Source of the DNA: an uncultured bacterium
GTDB lineage: Bacteria; Elusimicrobiota; Elusimicrobia; Elusimicrobiales; Elusimicrobiaceae
DNA length: 64,000 nucleotides
Assembly: GCA_949294085.1 (NCBI GenBank)
Contig: CASFFX010000011.1
Coordinates: 47,636 to 111,635 of the forward strand
Direction of reading: 5' to 3'
The first letter of the stretch is position 1. Every line of letters begins with the position of its first letter. A program made the position numbers and the translations under genes. Under the pieces are notes generated by a model. That model saw nothing but the letters and a program-made list of their open reading frames with translations. It ran no database searches and was not told where the DNA came from. Below, in pieces: positions 33,604 through 41,417 of this stretch.

Positions 33604-36099
33604 ATGAAGAAAAGATTTAACGTAACCGGTATGACCTGTTCCGCCTGCCAGGCGCATGTGGAACGGGCCGTTGCCCAGCTGCCCGGCGTGCGGTATGCGT
33701 CGGTCAATTTGCTGCAAAACACACTTACCGCGGAATACGATGAAGAACGGCTGCACACGCAGGACATCATCGCCGCGGTGCGCGCCGCGGGGTACGACGC
33801 TTTTGCTCCCGGAGAAGAAACGGGCTTTTTGTCGCCCCAGCGGGCCGCCAAAGAGGAAGCCCGGCGGCTTAAAAACAGGTTTATTGCGTCGCTGGTTTTT
33901 TTGGTGCCGCTTTTGTATGTGGCGATGGGGAACATGCTTTCCCTGCCGCTTCCCAAAGGGCTCAGCGGCAACCCCGGTGTCTTTGCCTTTACGCAGTTTT
34001 TGCTGGCCTTGCCGGTGTTGTCCATTAACCGCCGCTTTTTTACCAACGGGTTCCTGCGGCTGATGCACGGGGCGCCCAATATGGACAGCCTAATTGCCTT
34101 GGGTGCGGGGGCGGCTTTTTTGTCGGGCCTGTGGAGTTTGTTTCGGATTTTTCTTTTAATGGGCCGTCCGGATTGGACGGAAGCTTTTGCCGTTTCCCAT
34201 CACGGCTTGTATTTTGAATCCGGCGCGATGATTTTGACCCTGGTTACGCTGGGCAAATGGTTGGAAGCGCGGGCCAAAGTCAAAACGTCGGATGCAATTT
34301 CCGCCCTGGTGCGGCTGATGCCCAAGGAGGCGTCTGTCCTGCGCGGGGGGAAGGAAGTCTCCGTGCCGGTGCAGGGGCTGGTGCCGGGCGACATTGTGGT
34401 GGTGCGCGCCGGCGAACGCATTGCCGCGGACGGCGTGATTGTGGAAGGCGGCGGCGCGGCGGACGAGTCCGCCCTGACGGGGGAAAGCGTGCCGCAGGAG
34501 AAACCGATTGGGGCCGAACTGGCGGCGGGAACCTTGCTGGCCAGCGGTTATGTGGAAATGCGGGTGGAGCACACGGGTAAGGATACCGTGCTGGCCCAGA
34601 TTGTAACGCTGGTGGAAGAGGCCGCCAGCAGCAAAGCGCCCATTGCACGCCTGGCGGACCGGGTGAGTGCGGTGTTTGTGCCGGCGGTAATGGCGGTAGC
34701 GCTGTTGACGCTGGTGTTATGGCTGGCGTATGGGGAGAGCGTGGGGTTTGCGCTGTCCGCCGCGATTGCGGTATTGGTCATTTCCTGCCCTTGTGCGCTG
34801 GGGCTGGCCACGCCCACGGCCATTATGGTGGGTACGGGCAGTGCGGCCCGGCAGGGAATTTTGGTTAAATCGGCCGCCGCTTTGGAACGGGCGTATAAGG
34901 TAACGGTCGTGGTACTGGATAAAACCGGCACGGTTACCACCGGGCAAATGCGCGTGGCGCAGGTGCAGCCGGCCCAGGGCGTAACCGAGCAGGAACTGCT
35001 CACGCAGGCGGCTTCGCTGGAACATTTTTCCCAACATCCGTTTGCGCGGGCCCTGGCGGAATACGCCGAACAGCGGCAAGTGCCGTTGGTTCAGGCGTCC
35101 GGGTTTGAACTGCTGCCGGGGCGGGGCGTGCGTGCGGTGGAAGGACAGGACACGCTGGCCGGCGGCAATTTGAAATGGATGAAGGAATTGGACGTAGCCG
35201 TGCCCGACGGAGAAGAAATCCTGCGCCGGGAGGCCGACCAAGGCCGCACCCCGCTGTTTTTTGCCCGCGGAAAACGCTTTTTGGGCACGCTTTCGTTTGC
35301 CGATACGGTCAAGCCGTCGGCCGCGGCGGCGGTGGGCATTTTGAAAAAAATGCGCCTGAAAGTCATTTTGCTTACCGGGGACAACGAACAAACCGCCCGC
35401 TGTGTGGCCCGCCAGGTGGGGATTGAACACGTGATTGCCGGGGTGATGCCGCAGGACAAAGAAAAAGTGGTGCGCCGCTTGCAAAACGAAGGCCATGTGG
35501 TCGCCATGACCGGGGACGGCGTCAACGATGCGCCGGCGTTGGTACGGGCGGACGTGGGCCTGGCCATCGGGGCCGGGACGGATGTGGCGGTGGAATCGGC
35601 CGACATTGTGCTGATGAAAGAGGATTTGACTGGGGTGGCTACGGCCCTGCAGTTAAGCCGGGCGGTTTTGCGCAACATCAAGCAAAATTTGTTCTGGGCG
35701 TTTTTCTATAACGTTTTGGGAATTCCGCTTGCGGCCGGTGCGCTGTATTTGCCGTTTGGGTGGAAGCTGAGCCCCATGGTAGCGGCCGCCGCGATGAGCT
35801 TGAGTTCCGTTTGTGTAGTAACCAATGCGCTGCGCTTGCGGTTTTTCACGCCGGCGCGCGTATCAAAAAAAGACCAAACAGGGAGAAAGGGTATGCGAAA
35901 AACCGTGATTATAGAAGGTATGGTTTGCTCCCATTGTGCGGGGCGCGTGGAACGCGCACTCAATGCGTTGCCGGGCGTGCGCGCAACGGTGGACTTGAAC
36001 AAAAAGTGCGCGGTGGTGGAGTCTGCTTCGGAAGTCAGCGATGACGTCCTTAAGCAGGCGGTGCAAAAAGCCGGGTACGAAGTGGTAGCCATTAATTGA
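33604..36099 (+). CDS. copA: Copper-translocating P1B-type ATPase with N- and C-terminal HMA domains
   Basis: Start set at MKKRFNVTGMTCSAC (ATG 33604), giving 831 residues. Domain order: HMA domain with GMTCSAC (residues 1-67), transmembrane helices, actuator motif LTGESVPQEKP, the ion site SCPCALGLATPTAI, phosphorylation motif DKTGTVTTG, the HP locus FSQHPFARAL, GDGVNDAPALVRAD, and final helices. From about residue 764 a second HMA domain (GMVCSHCAGRVERAL) forms the C-terminus, which is uncommon. It exports Cu+ across the inner membrane. The C-terminal HMA has its own internal start signal (see next entry). The ribosome binding site AAGGGG is rather far (about 13 nt) from the ATG. Confidence 0.94.
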   Translation: MKKRFNVTGMTCSACQAHVERAVAQLPGVRYASVNLLQNTLTAEYDEERLHTQDIIAAVRAAGYDAFAPGEETGFLSPQRAAKEEARRLKNRFIASLVFLVPLLYVAMGNMLSLPLPKGLSGNPGVFAFTQFLLALPVLSINRRFFTNGFLRLMHGAPNMDSLIALGAGAAFLSGLWSLFRIFLLMGRPDWTEAFAVSHHGLYFESGAMILTLVTLGKWLEARAKVKTSDAISALVRLMPKEASVLRGGKEVSVPVQGLVPGDIVVVRAGERIAADGVIVEGGGAADESALTGESVPQEKPIGAELAAGTLLASGYVEMRVEHTGKDTVLAQIVTLVEEAASSKAPIARLADRVSAVFVPAVMAVALLTLVLWLAYGESVGFALSAAIAVLVISCPCALGLATPTAIMVGTGSAARQGILVKSAAALERAYKVTVVVLDKTGTVTTGQMRVAQVQPAQGVTEQELLTQAASLEHFSQHPFARALAEYAEQRQVPLVQASGFELLPGRGVRAVEGQDTLAGGNLKWMKELDVAVPDGEEILRREADQGRTPLFFARGKRFLGTLSFADTVKPSAAAAVGILKKMRLKVILLTGDNEQTARCVARQVGIEHVIAGVMPQDKEKVVRRLQNEGHVVAMTGDGVNDAPALVRADVGLAIGAGTDVAVESADIVLMKEDLTGVATALQLSRAVLRNIKQNLFWAFFYNVLGIPLAAGALYLPFGWKLSPMVAAAAMSLSSVCVVTNALRLRFFTPARVSKKDQTGRKGMRKTVIIEGMVCSHCAGRVERALNALPGVRATVDLNKKCAVVESASEVSDDVLKQAVQKAGYEVVAIN
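35893..36099 (+). CDS. Possible internally initiated CopZ-like copper chaperone
   Basis: An in-frame ATG at 35893 inside copA is preceded by GGGAGAAAGG with about 7 nt spacing, better than the Shine-Dalgarno of copA itself. Translation from it would give a 68-residue protein (MRKTVIIEGMVCSHC...), the size of free-standing CopZ chaperones, with the MxCxxC copper site and a complete ferredoxin-like HMA fold. E. coli makes a CopA(Z) fragment by frameshifting, but here internal initiation is suggested. This is inference; it may only ever be part of CopA. Confidence 0.5.
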   Translation: MRKTVIIEGMVCSHCAGRVERALNALPGVRATVDLNKKCAVVESASEVSDDVLKQAVQKAGYEVVAIN

Positions 36100-36124
36100 C
36101 GCGGGGAGCAACTCATCCCATATA

Positions 36125-36158
36125 AAAAGGGCCGCTGGCTAGTGCCGGCGGCCCTTTT
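36125..36158 (+). terminator. Rho-independent terminator after copA
   Basis: An 11-bp stem AAAAGGGCCGC (36125-36135) with GCGGCCCTTTT (36148-36158). Confidence 0.8.
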
Positions 36159-36169
36159 GGCGGCATAAT

Positions 36170-36178
36170 TGCTACAAT
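36170..36178 (+). promoter_or_regulatory. Extended -10 promoter of nadE
   Basis: TGCTACAAT, 31 nt before the nadE ATG, which has AAGGAG upstream. Confidence 0.5.
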
Positions 36179-36209
36179 AAAAAGTAGTCCGTACCAGCAA
36201 GGAGTATGT

Positions 36210-38141
36210 ATGAATCATTTTGGTTTTGTAAAAGTGGCGGCGTGTGTGCCGTCCATAAAAGTGGCGGATCCCGCCTATAATGCGGCCCGGTTGGAAGCGT
36301 GCATTTCCCGGGCGGCGCAGGAAGGAGTGCGCGCGGTGGTGTTCCCGGAGCTTTGCCTGACCGGGTACACGTGCGGGGATTTGTTTGCCAAGCCCTTGCT
36401 TTTGCAGGCGGCCCAGCGCGTGCTGGGGGCGCTGCTGCGGCGGACGGAAAGTACGGACCTGGTGTTTATAGTGGGGTTGCCGGTGGAAGCGGGCAGCGCG
36501 CTGCTCAACGCGGCGGCCGTGTGCTACCGGGGGGAAATTTTGGGGGTAGTGCCCAAAACGCATTTGCCCAATTACCACGAATTTTACGAACAGCGCTGGT
36601 TTACTTCCGCCCTGGAGTGGGGCGGCGGCGAAGTGGAGCTGTGCGGGCAGACGGTCCCGGCCGGGACGGATTTGCTGTTTGAAGCGGGCGGGATGAAGTT
36701 TGGCGTGGAAATTTGTGAAGATTTGTGGGCGGTGGTGCCGCCTTCGGCCCGGTTGGCTTTGCAAGGGGCGGACGTGATTTTTAACCTTTCCGCCAGCAAT
36801 GCGCTGGCCGGCAAACACGCCTATGTGCGCCAGTTGGTGGAACAGCAATCGGCCCGCTGTTTATGCGGCTATGTGTATGCCTCGTGCGGGTTTGGCGAAT
36901 CCACTACCGACGTCGTGTTCGGCGGCAACGCGTTAATTTACGAAAACGGCACCCCGCTGGCGTTTTCGGAGCGGTTTTCTGCCGAAGAGCAATTGGTGTG
37001 TGCGGAAATAGACGTAGAACGCCTGCGCACGGAGCGGCAAGTAAACACCACCTTCCGCGCGGACAGCGCCTACGAAGCGGCCGAACCGTACGAACTGATT
37101 GAAAGCGGGATGCCGCCGGCGCCGGTGGGGCATTTGGCGCGTTTTGTTTCGCCGCTGCCGTTTGTGCCCAAGGGCAGCCTGCTAAACGAAAACTGCCAGG
37201 AAATTTTTAACATCCAGGTAACCGGGTTGGCCAGCCGCTTGGCGGCGGCCCACAGCAAAACGGTGGTAATCGGGATTTCGGGCGGGCTGGATTCCACGTT
37301 GGCGCTTTTGGTATGCGCCAAAACAATGGACAAACTGGGCCTGCCGCGAAAAGCCATCATCGGGGTAACGATGCCCGGCTTTGGCACGACGGACCGCACC
37401 TATCAAAATGCGCTTTCTTTAATGAAGCACTTGGGCGTTACCCTGCGGGAAGTGAATATCCAAAAGGCCTGCTTGCAGCATTTCAGCGACATCGGCCACG
37501 ACCCCGCCCGCAAAGACGTAACGTACGAAAATACCCAAGCCCGCGAACGGACGCAAATTCTGATGGACATCGCCAACCAAACGGAAGGATTGGTGGTGGG
37601 GACGGGCGATTTGTCCGAATTGGCGCTGGGCTGGGCCACCTATAACGGGGACCATATGTCCATGTACGGGGTCAATGCCGGAGTGCCCAAAACGCTGGTG
37701 CGTTCGCTGGTGTCGTGGGCGGCTCAGCACGAAACCAACCCCAAAACGCAAGCCGTGCTGGCGGATATTGTGGACACGCCCATCAGCCCCGAATTGCTTC
37801 CGGCCACGCCCAAAGGGCACATTGCCCAAAAAACGGAAGACTTGGTCGGCCCGTACGAATTGCACGATTTCTTTTTGTTCTACTTCTTACGCTACGGCTT
37901 CGGCCCGGCTAAAATTTACTTTTTGGCCAAACACGCGTTTGCCAAAAAATTCCCGGCGGCCGTCATCAAAAAATGGCTGCAGGTGTTTTTCCGCCGGTTT
38001 TTTGCCCAGCAGTTCAAGCGCTCCTGCTTGCCGGACGGGCCCAAAGTGGGCTCGGTGGCGCTTTCTCCGCGCGGGGATTGGCGCATGCCCAGCGATGCCA
38101 GCGCGCAAGTGTGGCTGACGGAAGCGGAAAACCTGCACTAA
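36210..38141 (+). CDS. nadE: Glutamine-dependent NAD+ synthetase
   Basis: A 643-residue two-domain enzyme that amidates nicotinate adenine dinucleotide to NAD+ with ATP. The N-terminal nitrilase-like glutaminase (residues 1-275) has the Glu-Lys-Cys triad: FPELCLTGY, PKTHLPNYHEFYEQRWF and GVEICEDLW. The C-terminal synthetase domain has the P-loop SGGLDSTLAL (about residue 355), VVGTGDLSELALGW and YNGDHMSMYGVNAG. Length and domain order fit the Clostridia/M. tuberculosis-type enzyme. Together with nadK it covers the last steps of NAD(P) formation. Confidence 0.95.
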   Translation: MNHFGFVKVAACVPSIKVADPAYNAARLEACISRAAQEGVRAVVFPELCLTGYTCGDLFAKPLLLQAAQRVLGALLRRTESTDLVFIVGLPVEAGSALLNAAAVCYRGEILGVVPKTHLPNYHEFYEQRWFTSALEWGGGEVELCGQTVPAGTDLLFEAGGMKFGVEICEDLWAVVPPSARLALQGADVIFNLSASNALAGKHAYVRQLVEQQSARCLCGYVYASCGFGESTTDVVFGGNALIYENGTPLAFSERFSAEEQLVCAEIDVERLRTERQVNTTFRADSAYEAAEPYELIESGMPPAPVGHLARFVSPLPFVPKGSLLNENCQEIFNIQVTGLASRLAAAHSKTVVIGISGGLDSTLALLVCAKTMDKLGLPRKAIIGVTMPGFGTTDRTYQNALSLMKHLGVTLREVNIQKACLQHFSDIGHDPARKDVTYENTQARERTQILMDIANQTEGLVVGTGDLSELALGWATYNGDHMSMYGVNAGVPKTLVRSLVSWAAQHETNPKTQAVLADIVDTPISPELLPATPKGHIAQKTEDLVGPYELHDFFLFYFLRYGFGPAKIYFLAKHAFAKKFPAAVIKKWLQVFFRRFFAQQFKRSCLPDGPKVGSVALSPRGDWRMPSDASAQVWLTEAENLH

Positions 38142-38147
38142 TTGCCT

Positions 38148-39242
38148 ATGCCAAAGGATGAAGCGGTTTTGTGGGACGTGGTGATTGTCGGCCTGGGGCC
38201 GGCCGGCAGCACGCTGGCGCGGCTGTTGCGCGGGCGCAACGTGCTGTGCTTGGACAAAAAGACGGACCGTCCCGGCGGATTTGAAAAACCGTGCGGCGGT
38301 TTGTTGGCCCCGGACGCGCAAAAAGCGTTGGCTCGGTTTGATTTGACGTTGCCAAAATCCGTGCTGGTGGACCCGCAGCTTTTCGCCGTACGCACGCTGG
38401 ATTTGAAATCCGGCCTTTGCCGCCATTATCCGCGTTTTTACATGAATATGAACCGCAACCGGTTTGACCGCTGGCTGATTTCGCTGATTGCACCGGATGT
38501 TTCCGTACAAACCGGGGCTCACGTGTGCCGCGTGGCGCGGGAAGCGGACGGAAATTTTTGCGTTTCCTTTCGGCAAGACGGCCGCCTGCACACGGTGCGT
38601 GCGCGGCGCGTGGTGGGGGCGGACGGGGCCGACTCGCTGGTGCGGCGGACGTTTTTTCCCGCTTATGCCGGGCGGTGGTATGTGGCCTTGCAGCAATGGT
38701 TTGAAGAAAAACACACCAGCCCCTTTTATTCCTGTATTTTTGACCCGCAAGAAACGGATTGCTATTCCTGGTCCGTTTCCAAAGACGGCTATTTTATTTT
38801 TGGCGGCGCTTATCCGGCGGCCCATTGCCGGGAGCGGTTTGAACGCCAAAAACAAGCGCTGGAACGCTGCGGGTTTCGGTTTGGCACGCCGCTTAAAACC
38901 GAGGCTTGCCGCGTACTGCGTCCGGCGCGTTGGCGGGATTTTTGCTTGGGGGGAGACGGCGTTTTTTTGGTGGGCGAAGCGGCCGGACTGATTAGCCCCA
39001 GCAGTTTGGAAGGCATTTCCAGCGCGCTGATCAGCGCGCGGGCGCTGGCGGCTTCCTTGGGGGAAAATCCTTCTCCCGCCGAACACCGCCGCTACGCGCG
39101 CCATACGCTGTGGCTGCGGATAAAACTGTTTTGCAAACTGTTCAAATGTCCGTTTATGTATCAGCCGCTGCTGCGCAAATGGGTGATGCAAAGCGGAGTG
39201 CAAAGTATCCAAATCATCCAGCCGCCGCACTCGGCGCAATAA
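38148..39242 (+). CDS. FAD-dependent oxidoreductase, geranylgeranyl-reductase-like
   Basis: The start is uncertain: ATG 38148 is used (364 residues), but a TTG at 38142 directly after the nadE stop is also in frame. It has a dinucleotide-binding N-terminus (VVIVGLGPAGSTLARLL), a GGFEKPCGGLLAPDAQKAL segment like the PxCGG motif of geranylgeranyl reductases, VVGADGADSLVRR, and the C-terminal FAD motif VFLVGEAAGLISPSSLEGIS. The substrate could be an isoprenoid lipid or quinone precursor, or unknown. It follows nadE by 6 nt and is likely cotranscribed. Confidence 0.8.
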   Translation: MPKDEAVLWDVVIVGLGPAGSTLARLLRGRNVLCLDKKTDRPGGFEKPCGGLLAPDAQKALARFDLTLPKSVLVDPQLFAVRTLDLKSGLCRHYPRFYMNMNRNRFDRWLISLIAPDVSVQTGAHVCRVAREADGNFCVSFRQDGRLHTVRARRVVGADGADSLVRRTFFPAYAGRWYVALQQWFEEKHTSPFYSCIFDPQETDCYSWSVSKDGYFIFGGAYPAAHCRERFERQKQALERCGFRFGTPLKTEACRVLRPARWRDFCLGGDGVFLVGEAAGLISPSSLEGISSALISARALAASLGENPSPAEHRRYARHTLWLRIKLFCKLFKCPFMYQPLLRKWVMQSGVQSIQIIQPPHSAQ

Positions 39243-39248
39243 ACCTTA

Positions 39249-39276
39249 AAAAACCCCGGGCGAACCCGGGGTTTTT
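39249..39276. terminator. Bidirectional terminator
   Basis: A 12-bp stem AAAAACCCCGGG (39249-39260) with CCCGGGGTTTTT (39265-39276) and a CGAA tetraloop, between convergent genes. Confidence 0.9.
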
Positions 39277-39278
39277 AA

Positions 39279-40487
39279 TTAGTCGTTTAAGAAGCTTTTT
39301 CCAAACTTAAGGGGCGGCAGGCGGAAATAGTCCGCCAGGGTTTGCCCCAGGTCGGCATACGTGTCTCTCCCGCCGATAAACTGCGGCTTAATACCTGGGC
39401 CGAACAAAATCACCGGTACGTGTTCGCGGGTGTGGTCGGTCCCTTTGTAGGTGGGGTCGCAGCCGTGGTCGGCCGTGATAAAGGCCATGTCGCCTTCCTT
39501 CATTTGGGCGGCTAGTTCGGGCAGGCGCGAGTCAAAATATTCCAGCCCCTTGGCGTAACCTTCCACATCGCGGCGGTGGCCCCAGGTCATGTCAAAATCC
39601 ACAAAGTTGGTAAACACCAGGCTGAAGTCCGGCGCGGCGGCCGCTTCGGCCAGGGTTACGTCCCACAATTCTTCCAGCCCGGCCGCTTTGGAGGCTTTGG
39701 TAATGCCTTGTTTGGCAAAAATATCGGAAATTTTACCGACGGAAATCACCTCGCCGCCCGCGTTTTTTATTTCGTCTAACACGGTGGTCATCGGCGGTTT
39801 GACGGAATAGTCGTGGCGGTTTTTGGTGCGTTTGAATTCGCCTTTCTTTTCGCCTTCAAACGGGCGGGCAATCACCCGGGCGATGTTGTACGGCGCCACG
39901 TGCTTGAACGCAATTTCGCACACTTTGTACAAACGGTCCAGCCCGAAGTGTTTTTCGTGGGCGGCAATTTGAAACACGCTGTCCGCTGACGTGTAGCAAA
40001 TGGGTTTGCCGGTTTTGAGGTGTTCTTCGCCCAGTTCTTCAATAATGGCGGTGCCGGAGGCGGCTTTGTTGCCCAAAATGCCGGGCAAACCGGCTTCCGT
40101 GCAGATTTTTTCAATCAATTCCGGCGGGAAGGACGGATAATCCGGCTTGAAGTAGCCCCAGTCAAACTGTACGGGCGAGCCGGCCATTTCCCAATGGCCC
40201 GAGGAAGTGTCTTTCCCGTGGCTGATTTCCCGCATAAAACCGTATTTGGAAGGGAGATGAATTTTGGCTTCACCCTGTTTGCCGGCGGCCGGTGCCTTGC
40301 CGGTGGACGCTTCGGCCGCTTTGAACAAACCCAATGCGGCCAAGTTGGGCACGTTCAGCCCGCCGCGCGCGGCCGCAATGTGGCCCAGCGTGTCGGCCCC
40401 TTCGTCGCCGAATTTGGCGGCGTCTTCCGCTCCTCCTACGCCAAAGGAATCCATCATCAAAATCACAGCGCGTCCTTTCTTGGTCAT
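39279..40487 (-). CDS. deoB: Phosphopentomutase
   Basis: A 402-residue alkaline-phosphatase-superfamily mutase that interconverts (deoxy)ribose-1-phosphate and -5-phosphate in nucleoside salvage. It has the metal-binding start [16 protein letters not shown], the phosphoacceptor region [13 protein letters not shown] with Thr, the GHWEMAG motif, and the late metal sites [47 protein letters not shown] precedes the ATG. Secreted 5'-nucleotidases elsewhere in the window could supply nucleosides for this route, but this is inference. Confidence 0.96.
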   Translation of the reverse strand: MTKKGRAVILMMDSFGVGGAEDAAKFGDEGADTLGHIAAARGGLNVPNLAALGLFKAAEASTGKAPAAGKQGEAKIHLPSKYGFMREISHGKDTSSGHWEMAGSPVQFDWGYFKPDYPSFPPELIEKICTEAGLPGILGNKAASGTAIIEELGEEHLKTGKPICYTSADSVFQIAAHEKHFGLDRLYKVCEIAFKHVAPYNIARVIARPFEGEKKGEFKRTKNRHDYSVKPPMTTVLDEIKNAGGEVISVGKISDIFAKQGITKASKAAGLEELWDVTLAEAAAAPDFSLVFTNFVDFDMTWGHRRDVEGYAKGLEYFDSRLPELAAQMKEGDMAFITADHGCDPTYKGTDHTREHVPVILFGPGIKPQFIGGRDTYADLGQTLADYFRLPPLKFGKSFLND

Positions 40488-40575
40488 AACGAATCCTCCC
40501 TTCTTTTCTTTTTATTATACCCAAATCCGCGGGCGGCGTCTAATGTGTTTTGTCCGAAAAAAAGCGGGGCCAAAA

Positions 40576-40584
40576 TGCTATAGT
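40576..40584 (+). promoter_or_regulatory. Extended -10 promoter of the 174-residue unknown gene
   Basis: TGCTATAGT, 21 nt before the ATG at 40606. Confidence 0.5.
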
Positions 40585-40605
40585 AATATACAGCAAGGGG
40601 GACAT

Positions 40606-41130
40606 ATGAAACAAGCTTATTTGAATATGCGGAATTTTTGGTTGGACGTGAAAAACCTGGAAAACCGGAAAGGGGTCATAGAAATCGGCCCGGATAAAAT
40701 TTCCGTCGCCGGGATAGAAATGGCCATGCAGGACGGGGCCGAAGTGAAGCATTTGTTTTTGGCCACCAATTCGCTGGGAGACAGCAGCTTGTATTTTGAA
40801 AATAACAGCAAAAGCGGCCTGGGCGGCGTGATTGGCGGGCACGGGCACGAAGCTTTGCAAAATGCCGCGGCGCACATGCTGGGCCATGCCAGCAAGCTGA
40901 CCGAAAAGATGACTTCCGCTCCCGCCGGGAGTGATTTGCCGGCGCCGTCTTCGGTGCAAATGGTGCGGCTGTTTGCCGTGTCCAAGGAGAAACTTTTCTA
41001 TACCGAACTGCCGGAAACGGAACTGCGCAACCCGGAAAATCCGTTCTATCCGTTTTTTGCCTATTCCCAGCAAACGCTGGGGTTCTTCCGCCAGCAGGAA
41101 GAAGCCGCCGGCCCGCAGGCCCACTCTTGA
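40606..41130 (+). CDS. Conserved-looking cytoplasmic protein of unknown function
   Basis: Start set at MKQAYLNMRNFWLDV (ATG 40606), with AAGGGGGAC upstream; the longer frame overlaps deoB antisense. The 174-residue protein has no signal peptide and no transmembrane segment. A central Gly/His-rich stretch GLGGVIGGHGHEALQNAAAH is followed by a helix (LGHASKLTEKM) and a mixed beta region near VQMVRLFAVSKEKLFYTELP. It ends in an acidic, Gln-rich tail. No family was recognised. It is monocistronic with its own promoter and terminator. Confidence 0.65.
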   Translation: MKQAYLNMRNFWLDVKNLENRKGVIEIGPDKISVAGIEMAMQDGAEVKHLFLATNSLGDSSLYFENNSKSGLGGVIGGHGHEALQNAAAHMLGHASKLTEKMTSAPAGSDLPAPSSVQMVRLFAVSKEKLFYTELPETELRNPENPFYPFFAYSQQTLGFFRQQEEAAGPQAHS

Positions 41131-41145
41131 AATTGTTTGTCCGCT

Positions 41146-41174
41146 AAAAAGCCGCCTTTCGGGGCGGCTTTTTT
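41146..41174 (+). terminator. Rho-independent terminator
   Basis: Stem AAAAAGCCGCC (41146-41156) with GGCGGCTTTTT (41163-41173). Confidence 0.85.
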
Positions 41175-41358
41175 ACAGCGGAAAAATGTTTAATTGCAGT
41201 TTATTTTTTCGTCTATCCGATACAGCGGGCGCAGTTTGACTTTAACGGAGAATCATAGTGCTTTTGAGAGAAAGGATACGACTTTTTGCCGGGAGGAAAG
41301 CACTTGGCCAATAGGCGGTGTGCTGGGCGGGAATTTCCCTAGAATTTGGACGGAGAAA

Positions 41359-41367
41359 TGCTATAAT
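41359..41367 (+). promoter_or_regulatory. Extended -10 promoter of the GGDEF-EAL gene
   Basis: TGCTATAAT, about 50 nt before the GTG start. A GGCAGG/CCTGCC hairpin (41380-41403) sits just before the Shine-Dalgarno. The preceding stretch 41175-41358 holds nothing else recognisable. Confidence 0.55.
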
Positions 41368-41417
41368 AATTACGCGGCGGGCAGGACGGGCCGGAAGCCT
41401 GCCGAAAGGAGCAATCC

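Noticed and set aside
33448..34068. 207-codon N-terminal extension of the CorC-like frame
   Set aside because: It is antisense to copA, has low-complexity Gln/Lys/Arg composition and no homology to the family; the true start is at 33447.
41368..41417. c-di-GMP riboswitch in front of the GGDEF-EAL gene
   Set aside because: Only about 45 nt lie between the promoter and the start, too short for a GEMM fold; only a small hairpin is present.
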